Of a DNA stretch of 64,000 nt, positions 1-9,414 are shown piece by piece. A program made the position numbers and the translations under genes. The notes under the pieces were generated by a model. That model was given only the letters and a program-made list of their open reading frames with translations, was not told the origin of the DNA and made no database searches. Numbering within the stretch: the first letter of the stretch is position 1; the number at the start of each line of letters is the position of its first letter. Origin of the DNA: Rhizopus arrhizus (lineage: Eukaryota; Mucoromycota; Mucoromycetes; Mucorales; Rhizopodaceae); contig JAKZZE010000002.1 in assembly GCA_024220505.1 (NCBI GenBank), positions 434,001 through 498,000 of the forward strand. The letters run 5' to 3'.

Positions 1-2
1 AT

Positions 3-164
3 AAAAAAGGGAAAATGAGAGTGTGTTTTGATGCGAAAGGTATCCTTCAAGAATATGGAGAGATCAATTTTGGAGAGATTAGGTTGGATGAGATTCATTT
101 GATGAAGATGGGCAGAACAGGACCTGGAAGGACATATGAAAGTCAAGGATATATTTTGATTTAA
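3..164 (+). CDS. 3' end of an unidentified protein gene, cut by the left edge
   Basis: An open frame enters from the left edge and runs to a TAA at 162-164. It contains an ATG at 15, but the frame is open upstream of it (Lys-Lys-Gly-Lys), so this is more likely a last exon than a whole gene. The visible tail is about 53 residues, contains GEINFGEIRLDEIHL and ends with ESQGYILI. I do not recognise the family. It converges on the bHLH gene, with only 8 bp between the two stop codons, and an AATAAA overlaps its end. Confidence 0.5.
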   Translation, partial: KKGKMRVCFDAKGILQEYGEINFGEIRLDEIHLMKMGRTGPGRTYESQGYILI

Positions 165-172
165 TAAATACT

Positions 173-748
173 TTAATGCGGTTGTATTGCAGATAAATCT
201 AAAGAAGAGAAATGACCGGTTGATAGAATCAGTTGTTGATTCATTCTGATATGATATAATGTGTCTTCAAGCTCATGAATATGCTGTTGATACTGTCTTT
301 GTTCATCATGCAAATATCTTATGTAATCCACTGATTTACGTAAAATTGTTCCCTTGTTTAATTTAACTGCCTCTTGACTGTCTGGTAATAAGGTAGCCAA
401 CTCATGAATACGCTCATTGATATTCTCTCTTCTTCTTCTTTCTACCGCATTATGGCTTTCTCTTCTTTGTCTCTTCTTTTCAAGCATTGTTTTCATACTT
501 TCTTTTGATTAGCTTTTTATTATTTTCTTTATTTTCTTTATATACTTTTTCTGCATTATTTCATCATCAATACAATCAGGACTTGTAGGTTCTGTCTTGG
601 TTAAAGATTGATTATTGTCTTTGTACACTTTGTTTGTTAAAAAAGTCATTTTATTATTAAATATTAATTTTGGTGGTGAAAAAGATGAATTTGTTGGTGA
701 AGGATACAGCTTGTTATTTATCGATTCATCCTGTTTCTGTTGCTGCAT
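173..748 (-). CDS. Basic helix-loop-helix transcription factor (MITF/USF-like basic region), 175 aa, two exons
   Basis: Predicted E-box-binding bHLH regulator acting in the nucleus as a dimer. Exons are 748-546 and 497-173, joined across a 48-bp GT-AG intron (545-498) with a GCTAAT-type branch site; the join keeps frame (AA^T, then ATGAAAACA). The N-terminal 67 residues are polar and low in complexity. The basic region reads SHNAVERRRRENIN, with the His, Glu and Arg of CACGTG-binding class B factors, followed by helix 1 (ERIHELATLLP), a loop (DSQEAVKLNKGT) and helix 2 (ILRKSVDYIRYLHDEQRQ). The helix continues into a Gln-rich, leucine-zipper-like stretch. The resemblance to MITF/TFE and USF factors is in the DNA-binding region only, so the target genes are unknown. 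Confidence 0.85.
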
Positions 749-1121
749 ATTATTACAAGTAGAAGAAAGAAAAGAAAAATAAAATGTGCAAGTGAAATAA
801 ATGTGCTGTTACAAATATGACGTACCTTTCTCACTTTAACAATACATAATAACGTGATTCACTAAAGAATAAAATACAAATTAAAAATGGATTAGTACAA
901 GTCATGAAACATTTATTGTAATACAAAAAAGGTAGACATTATATATCAAAAGATATAAAATAATAACATGTAAAGAACAAAACATAGTATTCTCTTCCCC
1001 TTCTCACTGAGTTTTTTTTTTATCTGCAATCGAATTAGAATAAACAATAGTAATTGGATCAAAGAGAATATAAGCAAGGCATAAATGACATCATCTTTTC
1101 TCTTTCTTTCTTTTGTTATTC
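749..1121. other. Intergenic region, divergent promoters
   Basis: AT-rich spacer between the divergently transcribed bHLH gene and the small 53-aa gene. The 50 bases before the small ORF hold a pyrimidine-rich stretch (1091-1120), as is common upstream of fungal start codons. No other gene is seen. Confidence 0.6.
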
Positions 1122-1283
1122 ATGTCAGACAGTCAACCTACAAAACAACCATTTACATCAACCAAAGAAGAAACAAAGCCAGGAGGCAAAAATGCATTAT
1201 TCAATCTATTAGCTATTCCTTTTGCTGCCATAGGTGGTGCTTTATCTCAAATCACTCAAAAATTCACAAGAAAAGACAGATAG
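1122..1283 (+). CDS. Small hypothetical protein, 53 aa
   Basis: A 53-codon ORF (MSDSQPTKQPF... to ...ITQKFTRKDR, TAG at 1281-1283). Residues 1-24 are polar and charged, and residues 25-45 (NALFNLLAIPFAAIGGAL) form a short amphipathic or hydrophobic segment. A basic tail follows. The composition looks like real protein, and a CT-rich leader precedes the ATG. It converges on NMD3, whose stop lies 25 bp away. It could be a membrane-associated microprotein. Function is unknown and I recognise no homologue. A longer ORF in another frame (1085-1336) overlaps it but has a less protein-like composition. Confidence 0.5.
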   Translation: MSDSQPTKQPFTSTKEETKPGGKNALFNLLAIPFAAIGGALSQITQKFTRKDR

Positions 1284-1308
1284 TGTTTATTATAAATAAA
1301 AACATATT

Positions 1309-2962
1309 TTACATTTGCATCATGTCTTCATCTTGAACATTGTCAGGTTCATCCATATGAATAGCCATTTCATCCAACATTTCTTCTAATGAAATCTCTG
1401 GTAATTCTTCATCAGACATATTTTCTACTTCTTCTGGATGTTGTACTGCTGCATTGTTCTGTTGACTCTTAAAGATGTTGATATTTGCTCTGAATTCGGG
1501 ATCTTCTTCAATGTCACGCATAAACAATTCCATATCATTCTCAATACGTGCTTGATCTTGTTTACGTGGTAACATCTCATCCACTTCTTTACCCAACTGT
1601 TGCAATTTCCAATTTCTTTGTTTGGACTTCTTCTTGCGAGCAGGATATGACTTACGTACAAGCACAACATCTGGTAACTCTGTTTGGCTTAACTGGTCAA
1701 ATTCATCATTGTTAAAATTGGCTCGAGTCAAATCATATCCCATCACTGTATCTCCTGGGTTCAAAAAGGCACCCAGATGTGATCTTGCGATGAATTCCTC
1801 ATCATTTCTTCCAAAATCAGACATACGGGCCACATGTACATCACACAACACTTTTTTACCATCCACGGGCCCCAGTGGCTCTACATCCAGCACATAAAAT
1901 TCAACCATACTCTTTGCGCTTCCCAGTGCTATAAAGGGTTGTCTATAGTATTGTGTTGTACTCACATCAGCTGTGGCTAATGTATTGACGTCCAACAAAT
2001 GAATAGAATTACTGATACGTGTACAAATCAGCAATCGGTTGATGTTTCCAAAGTTATTGGCTAGTTTCTTTGGTATACAAACTAAATCATCTCTACAAAT
2101 AGGCACAATTTCTGCTGAATAGGTAAACTTGTAATTGCTTACACTTGTATGAATATCTTTTGAAATCAACTGCTCACTCGTCTTGTATCGCATAGGCACC
2201 ACAGCGCTCAAGAATTCAACCATCTTGATGGCTTGATTACGACTTCCATAGTAAAAATCGATACCATCCTTGGCTTCTTTGATATTCGTTGTATCCTTGT
2301 GTGCATTGTGCTTCAGAATAAGCTGTTCAAGGAACAAGAACGTACGCTTATGCTCCACCTTTTGACGCACTTGGACTACTGCCTTCCATGTATTTTGCGC
2401 AGCCAATCGGGTACATTCCTCACACTGTTGACCGGATACGACAAACTCAACTTCAAAGATTTGCTGTAGGATGGTGTTGGCAAACACTTCTTTCTGAATC
2501 GTCAATTTCACCTTGACACGCTTACTGTGAGGCTCGGTCCAAATGAAACCTGCATCCACCAATCGAACCTTGTTTAACCCTTTCAATTTCTTTAGACAGA
2601 GTGTCAGCAATTCTCGGGATTCGAGTTGAGCGGCGACCCAAATGCCAGGTGGTTGAAGGTATCGTTCACAATTACGGCAAAAGTGAAGCGTAGCATGCTT
2701 GGGAATACCTTCTGTAATATCAACCTCGTTACGAATACAGTTCACACACATATTAGCAGCATTAGGAGGTGTGGGTGCACCACAGCCTGGACACTATCAT
2801 GGACATATTAGCTTTCTTATGGATAGCAGTTACTGCGGCATATTTTACCAAACTATATTAAAAAAAAAAGCAGGTTTAGTTTATGCAAATAACACTCGTC
2901 CGATTGATTATCATTGATATATCTTACATTAATTGTTCAGTGATTTCGGGATGATACTCCAT
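1309..2962 (-). CDS. NMD3: 60S ribosomal export adaptor NMD3, 507 aa
   Basis: NMD3 binds pre-60S subunits and recruits the exportin Crm1 through a C-terminal leucine-rich export signal. Exons are 2962-2928, 2852-2849 and 2793-1309. The N terminus MEYHPEITEQ resembles that of the animal protein. The zinc-binding region has CPGC, CVNC, CRNC and CEEC pairs in roughly the first 140 residues. Diagnostic stretches include EVDITEGIPK, PPGIWVAAQLESRELL and VRLVDAGFIWTEPHSKR. The acidic C terminus has EELPEISLEEMLDEMA, the likely export signal. Length matches the family (about 500 aa). Reading from the internal ATG at 2751 would remove the first CxxC, so the spliced start is preferred. Frame can only be kept through a 4-nt middle exon (see findings). 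It is divergent from RLP24, another 60S factor. Confidence 0.93.
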
Positions 2963-3123
2963 ATTATTTATTGTTTTAAAGACAAGCGATAGAAAGAGAA
3001 ATAGGGAAAGAAAAAGCAATTTTTCATGCTTATTTAAATAGGCATTCTAAGCCACAACTATTATAAATCACAAAAACATAAAACCCTGCTTGTCTTTCTT
3101 AAATTTTTTTTATTTATTAAAAA
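2963..3123. promoter_or_regulatory. Shared divergent promoter of NMD3 and RLP24
   Basis: Only 161 bp separate the two start codons, so both 60S-biogenesis genes must be driven from here. It holds CAATTTTTCA at 3017-3026 (its reverse, TGAAAAATTG, is one base from the fungal RRPE core TGAAAAATTT) and GCGATAGA at 2986-2993 (similar to PAC, GCGATGAG). RRPE and PAC are known control elements of ribosome-biogenesis genes in ascomycete yeasts. Their use in this lineage is inference. Confidence 0.5.
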
Positions 3124-3710
3124 ATGCATATTACTCGTTGTTACTTTTGTTCAGGGCCTTGTTATCCTGGACATGGTACTATGTTTGTTCGTAACGACAG
3201 TAAGGTAAATAATATAAATAATACTTTTTTTAGAATTCTCTCTGATCATGCCCCTTTTTAATAGACATTTCGTTTCTGTCGATCTAAATGTCATAAAAAC
3301 TTCAAAATGAAGCGTAATCCTCGTAAAGTTCGCTGGACCAAGGCTTTCAGAAAAGCCAGTGGCAAAGAAATGGTTATTGTAAGTTCTTTTTGGATCTTTA
3401 ATTATAATCACTCACCGATATATAGGATTCTACATTTGAATTTGAAAAACGTCGTAATGTTCCTGTCCGCTACGATCGTAACTTGATGGCCACAACAATC
3501 AAGGCTATGAAACGAGTACAAGAAATCCGTGCTAAACGTGAACGTGCATTCTATAAGAATCGTATGGCCGATAATAAAGATAAGGAGAAGGCAGATGATA
3601 TCCGAGTTGTCAACCAAAACATTGAATTGGCACCACTTGAACACAAAAAGAGACTTCAAGCTATCAAGACCGAAAAGGAGCAAACTGGAAGCATGGACAT
3701 GGAAGAATAA
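3124..3710 (+). CDS. RLP24: Ribosome biogenesis protein RLP24 (eL24-like), 159 aa
   Basis: RLP24 occupies the eL24 site on pre-60S particles in the nucleolus and is exchanged for eL24 in the cytoplasm by the AAA-ATPase Drg1. Exons are 3124-3204, 3265-3378 and 3426-3710, with introns of 60 and 47 bp in frame. The N-terminal treble-clef zinc finger has [13 protein letters not shown] and FCRSKCHK. It continues with [19 protein letters not shown] and [20 protein letters not shown]. The ENxxELA-type tail of basic and acidic residues (to GSMDMEE) is longer than in eL24. The sequence favours RLP24 over ribosomal eL24 because of the VPVRYDR and [10 protein letters not shown] stretches. It converges on COQ6. 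Confidence 0.93.
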
Positions 3711-3799
3711 AAGAATTATGAAAAGAAAAAAGATTACTTTTGTAAATAGACAAAAAAAAACATTTTTATAATAAAGGAAAGCATATGAACAACTCTTTA

Positions 3800-5558
3800 T
3801 TATTGTCTGATATTGCCATTGTATTCAATGCCCATCGCATACTTCATGATTTCAGCCTATGATGGATTTATGAGATGATGCATATCATCTATTTTATTTA
3901 CCTTTGCAAAGCCTAATTGATCAACAACACTCAGACCAGCCGATCGAATCCAAGTCACTGGTGCCAAGTCTGTTGAATACAATCGATGCAACTTGTCGCA
4001 AGAACTGATCATCATGATATTGCGCAAATAACGTTCAGATGCATACTGTCTCAATAAGTGAATACTTCCTATATCCTGTCCTTCCATCGTTCCTTTCTCA
4101 ATCAGTTGCGACAAACTCTCAACGTCCAGTATGCCTTGGTTCAATCCCTGCCCAGCAAGAGGATGAGTGGCATGTGCCGCATCGCCTACAAGTGCCACTC
4201 GATCTTTCACATAATGTTCTGCGTTTCGAAGACGGAAAGGAAAGGAGGCTCTTGAATTCTCTTGAATGTCCACGACTTGTGGTGGAAGTAAATTTTCACG
4301 TTCAAAGATTTCTTGGTCACTCAATGACTTTTTCGCAACACTCTCTCTCCAAGCGTATTCTGTTCCAATATCGCATGCTTTGCCAGACGTGATTTGCTGG
4401 TAAAGGTATTTTAAGTCGACATGTGACATGCGGAAGGCAGCATTAACGATATTGCAAAAGTCGTGGGAAGACACCGTCTTTAAAGCCTTGGCAATTTCGG
4501 GGTAAGTAGACCATACCATAGAAGCATACCCTTCACCAAGCTATTTTTCATGAAAAAAATAATTTAAATTGTATAAAAAAGAATCTTACCGGTAACATGG
4601 CAATGGGTCCAGTGGGTAAAAATCGCTGCCAGGCTGTAACTTTACTTTCAGGGCGTTCAGGATCTAATTTTAATGTTGCAACAACACCTTGTGCATTATA
4701 GTCCCAACCCAAAGACTCGATCTGTGCAAAGCCGCGTACTGGACTATTGATGCCATCAGCCCCTACCTATACATTTTGCTCTATAAACAAACATAGACTT
4801 GTGTATTTCTGTGTTTTGTTACCAGTAAGCGCGCTTTTAATTGTTTTCCATCATCCAAATGAACTGTTGGCCAATCATTGAGATTCAAGCCATCTTCTCT
4901 TGATGTAGGTTCTTTATCTATTTCAGCCACTTTTGTCTTTTCAAATAAATCAATCTGTACTCCTTGAGAACGGCACTCTTCGATACGTTGAAGAGCAGCG
5001 TGTTGGACATTTATGTTCTCAACCATATAAGCAATGGTCTGTTCCTTTACATCCAAAATAGCTGAATCCAAGTGAATGCTGGCTCCTGTCACACCGTCCC
5101 AGACACGCATATCTCGGTATCCATGTACTCTATCCATTGTCAGATGCTGCTTGATACCAATTTCTATCATTCCGAATATTTAATAAAGAATAAGTTTACA
5201 TGACTTTCATATGATGTACTTTGAAAAAAGTTCATGGTGCCTGGTGTTAAAGACACGACACGATTTGAGTAATTGTGTTGTTGAGGCTTCCAGCTTTTAA
5301 CACTGGACAAGTCCATGGCTTCAACAAGTGCAATACGCTGACGACTCACAGAAGGGCTAGAGGCTTTAATTGTGTTAGCAATCAAAGTAAACAAAACCGA
5401 CTTACTTTACCTAAAGCACAGGCAAGTGTGACACCTGCGACACCTCCACCAATAATGACAACATCATAAGCTTGTTGTATATCTTTGGAAACGGTGACTA
5501 AACCTCTTCTTCCAAATGTATTTTTATGAAAGTAACTCTTTTGCAATGATCGCAGCAT
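3800..5558 (-). CDS. COQ6: Ubiquinone biosynthesis flavin monooxygenase COQ6, 501 aa, six exons
   Basis: FAD-dependent hydroxylase acting on the coenzyme Q ring at the matrix face of the inner mitochondrial membrane. Exons are 5558-5411, 5363-5220, 5163-4823, 4766-4590, 4540-3902 and 3856-3800; all five junctions keep frame. The N terminus (MLRSLQKSYFHKNTFGRRG) is basic and fits a mitochondrial presequence. The Rossmann FAD motif VVIIGGGVAGVTLA lies near residues 33-46, SNRVVSLTPGT follows, the DG motif GADGINSPVR lies near 213-222, and GDAAHATHPLAGQGLNQG begins near 389. The last exon (18 residues, EIMKYAMGIEY...) replaces a read-through into the intron that would otherwise end at 3857. Length fits the family (about 470-500 aa). 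Confidence 0.93.
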
Positions 5559-6686
5559 GTTGACAGCTCTAAAAAAAAAGGAAAGGGTTTTTTTTCGTTT
5601 TTGAATTCCGCAAACAAAAGAAAAGAGTTGAGTTTGATCAAAGTAAGCATTCTACTCAACTTTAAAAGAACATCCGATTTTAATTTAATATGTTATGCTA
5701 TATTATTGAGTGTTATATTTTGTTGTTGTAAAAGAAGTATAAATGGTTACTTTCTTTTGATGAAATTTTGGTTTTTATAATAAACGTAGACAAAAAGAAA
5801 TTAAAAAAAAAAGCACCAAAACGGCAGTTACTTTGAGATACTTTTTTTTGAATATTATCTAAGGTAAGGCTACCCATATTACATTCATAGATAGACAATC
5901 ATGGAACCATTGTCTAAGACGAAACATCTATTTTGTTCCTGACTGATTTATTGTATTTGGTTAAACTCGATTACAAAGTAAGTACAGAAAGGTTGAAACA
6001 ATGATGGAGACAACAGGAACTATTAAGGCACCAATTGAGTCATGGATAAGATTATTTCTTACTCGTTTGTTTAAATTGGTAAGATTACTAAGCAAGAAAA
6101 ACAATATTACATTCTAACATACACAGTCTCAATGCAACTTAATACACTGGTCATAAAAGAAATCATACAAAGACTTATTACTATAACAAGTTAAAATTCA
6201 TCATCAGATCTTTTATGCTTTAACTATACTAGTGTTGGAGATGTAAGGCTTATAGCATAATTTATTATGTCAGCCTATAACAGTTTTTTGATTGATTTAA
6301 TAGGCTTCAACATTAAATCTAAAATTCCTCTACTTTATCCTTTACAGCTTTGTTCTTTCAATCTATCTAAATGAATATACTTCATTACAAGATTAATTTT
6401 TAACGAAGGATTAGGATTTTTATTAGAAAATCCTTATAAAAGTCTTGTGATCTCACTCTAAAGAGTACGTTATCATTGATTTCTTTTGCTTGTATTTTTG
6501 AAATTAGAAAGTATATCACAGTTAAAATTTAGAAAGGAAATAAAAAATTGTTTTATCGCTAATTAAGCAAGTCTTTGTGGCCTCAAGTAGTAGGCATTGA
6601 TTAAACAGTTAAAAGAAGATATAAATATGAATTTGAACTTCTTTAAATGAGATATACATAGGCGATTATAAGTTTTTTGAGCAAAG

Positions 6687-6725
<39 letters not shown>

Positions 6726-6851
6726 CATGTGAAAAATTACATTGAAAATGAGCATGATCTTTATGAGCTATTACTTTTTATTATTTTAAGAAAAGTTACA
6801 ATTTTATAATGGATAAAGTCACCTTAAAGTGCTTTTAAAGGTAATATAATT
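5559..6851. other. 1.3-kb intergenic region with a 37-bp poly(A) tract
   Basis: AT-rich sequence between COQ6 and a hypothetical gene. Short frames here lack protein-like composition. A run of 37 A lies at 6687-6723. No gene, RNA or mobile element was recognised. Confidence 0.6.
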
Positions 6852-7316
6852 TCATATGACAAAAAACTGCTGTAAAAGCTTTTTTCCTCTTGCTAATGAG
6901 GAACGACCCGATTTCCTTTGAATGTTAATCATGCTTGTAAACGACCGACCTAATTTTCTTTCATTCAACTTTTTTTCTTCTTCTTTCTTTTCTTCACAAT
7001 GGCTAACACAAATCATATTGTCTTGTCTTAAAGTTGTACATGATGTAGCACTTAATCCAATCAAGTCTGACACAACTTCCGAACTGCTGTCTTCTTCATC
7101 AACATCTGAATCAAATAAAGAGCTATCATCCGAGTCATTTTCACAAACATTCAGTCCGCTTGAAGCCCCAAATAAAATTTCGCATTCACCCAACTCTTTG
7201 CATAAAATTGGATTAAAAAAGTCTTGCGTGACCCAATCGACTGCTTGAGGAACCTTGGTTTGCGGACATGCTAATAATTTTGATGTATTGATTGCGAAAG
7301 GAAAGGTTGAAATCAT
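6852..7316 (-). CDS. Hypothetical acidic/serine-rich protein, 154 aa
   Basis: A single open frame with protein-like composition. The middle (about residues 60-82) is strongly acidic and serine-rich (NDSDDSSLFDSDVDEEDSSS). The tail is lysine/arginine-rich (EEKKEEEKKLNERK, then RKSGRSSLARGKKLL) and could serve as a nuclear targeting signal. No domain was recognised. A longer frame (7482-7213) overlaps the start in another frame and looks like a shadow. It could also be an exon of a larger gene. Supported by composition only. Confidence 0.4.
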   Translation of the reverse strand: MISTFPFAINTSKLLACPQTKVPQAVDWVTQDFFNPILCKELGECEILFGASSGLNVCENDSDDSSLFDSDVDEEDSSSEVVSDLIGLSATSCTTLRQDNMICVSHCEEKKEEEKKLNERKLGRSFTSMINIQRKSGRSSLARGKKLLQQFFVI

Positions 7317-8433
7317 AAAGACAAGTCGTTTTTACAGGAAGAGAATGAAAAGAAAAGCAATAGACAAGAAAAAAAAAAAGAAAAAAAAAAGACTGGATAT
7401 TTTTTATACGGGTTTTTTCTCTTTTTTCACGTGTGGATCGTATACAAGGATTTCTTATGAACCTTTTGGCAAGTACAAGCAATAATGGTTATAAACGTTA
7501 TACATAAGATAAGCAAATAAAAAAAAAGACAACAATGAATGTATTTCATAGCTTTGGCTTTATGAAAAATGCAGATAAAATTGATATAAGATTGGAAATT
7601 TCACAAGGACAAAAGCCTCTCTATGCACCTCTCGTTAATTTTGCTTTATGTAGTGTTATTCAAATGCATAGACAACTATTGGTGAAACAGCCGTTTGTTT
7701 CGTGTGTTCATTAATAAAATTGCGCATAACCCTTTATTGCAACAAACACCTTTTGTTTGTGCTTTTAGATACTCTTTTGAGCTCAAATTTTGCTAAAAGA
7801 GGAACAAGTTGCATAAGGAGTTGTAATATGTTACGTACTGTAATAATTGTTTATAATAATTGCAATATACCCTTTACTATTTTTTTTTCTTTACGTTTAC
7901 CCGTCAATTTCTGAAGATCATTCTTTTCCTTCAGGGTTCCACTGTCTTAGTTTAAAAACAAGCATACTGCTATCCTGACTTAATATACAAATGCTATAAA
8001 ATCTTTTTTTTTTTTTTTCTACAAAATAAATTTTTACCTCAGCTCTATTTGATGAATTCTCAGGAAACACTAAAGTTCAGATTTTTTTTTACAGACAAAC
8101 GGAATAGGCTTCCAGCATAAATTTTCATTAATAAAACTTATTCATGACTTTGTTAAGCTGTATATTATTCTTACAAGACACAGAAACAAGAACCTCACAG
8201 ACGAAAAGTTTGCTATCTATTTTTTTTTTTACAAGAAATAGGCTCCTATTTTAAACATTTATGTTGATGCATCAAAAAAAATACCAAAAAAGGATAATAT
8301 GACAAACAAATTTCCTTCCCCCAAAAAAATGCTCCCAGTCTCTTAAAAAATTACCCTAAATTACCCGCTATTCCTTTAAAAGCATAAAGTCAAAAGAAAG
8401 ATGATACCGTTGCTTTTTTTCATCTAGTGTAAA
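7317..8433. other. Intergenic region
   Basis: AT-rich stretch with an A-rich tract (7370-7390) and T tracts. A 59-codon ORF at 7535-7714 (+) (starts MNVFHSFGFMKNAD) has a mixed composition but no recognisable family, and is not called as a gene. CT-rich sequence just before 8434 fits a promoter for the gluconokinase gene. Confidence 0.5.
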
Positions 8434-9081
8434 ATGACACCTGTTCCTATATTTGTGTTAATGGGAACTGCCGGATGCGGCAAAACAAGTGTTGCTGAAC
8501 AAATGCAGTTACTTTTGGGCTGTAAGTTCCTTGAAGGTGACTCACTTCATCCTCCAGAGAACGTTAAAAAGATGTCTTTAGGTAAAAAGAAACAGTACTC
8601 TTTATATTGACAACTGGTGTATTTAATTTTTTTTTCTTCTTTTTTAGGAACTGCATTAGACGATGATGATCGTTGGCCATGGTTAAGAAAGATCCGTGAT
8701 CATATTATTGATCATGCCAAAGATGTGCAATCATTGGATGTCAATTCTAAAAAACGAGTTGTGGTCGTCACTTGTTCTTCTCTCAAGAAAGTATATCGAG
8801 ACACATTGCGTGAAGTACCAAAAGATGTTGGAACAGTCATATTTGTTTACTTGAAAGGATCACATGAACTTTTATTGAATAGAATTCAAAACCGTAAAGG
8901 ACACTTTATGGCTGCTGAAATGCTTCAATCCCAAATAGATACACTTGAAGAACCCGACGAAAAAGTTGAAAAGGTGATTATTGCAAGTATTGAACCTCCT
9001 CCCCCTGAAGAGGCTAAACATATCATTGTTGCAGCTGTTGAAAAAGGATTTTTACCTGCATCTGTTAATAATGACGTCTAG
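8434..9081 (+). CDS. Gluconokinase (GntK family), 193 aa, two exons
   Basis: Phosphorylates D-gluconate to 6-phosphogluconate, feeding the pentose phosphate pathway in the cytosol. Exons are 8434-8581 and 8648-9081 across a 66-bp intron (frame G^GA). The P-loop is MGTAGCGKTSVAEQM at residues 10-24. EGDSLHPPENVKKMSLGTALDDDDRWPWL is the family signature carrying the substrate-binding Asp/His residues (shown here in two overlapping parts: EGDSLHPPENVKKM and LDDDDRWPWL). CSSLKKVYRDTLR and VYLKGSHELLLNRIQNRKGHF follow. The catalytic order and length match bacterial and fungal GntK (about 175-200 aa). The start was chosen as the ATG directly before the P-loop strand. Confidence 0.93.
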
Positions 9082-9414
9082 AGAAATGTACTAAATATAT
9101 TTATTTTGCTTTTGTATGTTGAATAAAAGAAATTTTAAGACTTTTTTTTTTTTATAATCAATTCATAAGCATTTAATCTACTGTTTTTTTTTCAAGTTTT
9201 TAGGAAAAATAAAAAATAAATTGAAATCAACTTGAAAACAAAGTAGTAAAATTCTGATAATAATTGGTATGAGAAGGTTGAGGTAATTTGAGATAGAACA
9301 AGCAGTGAAAGTGAGATACCAAAAGATATAAATACATAAAATGAATGTCCAATTATTATGAAAAAACATAATGTACAACTTACCCGTTATAGGGATCCTA
9401 AAAAAAAGTGGAAT
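9082..9414. other. Intergenic region, gluconokinase 3' flank
   Basis: T-rich 3' flank with AATAAA-like signals near 9122. No gene was recognised. Confidence 0.5.

Noticed and set aside
2626..2917. ORFs on the + strand at the NMD3 5' end
   Set aside because: Antisense shadows of NMD3 exons and introns without family features.
3124..3710. Cytosolic ribosomal protein eL24
   Set aside because: The C-terminal half matches RLP24 ([17 protein letters not shown]) rather than the ribosomal protein.
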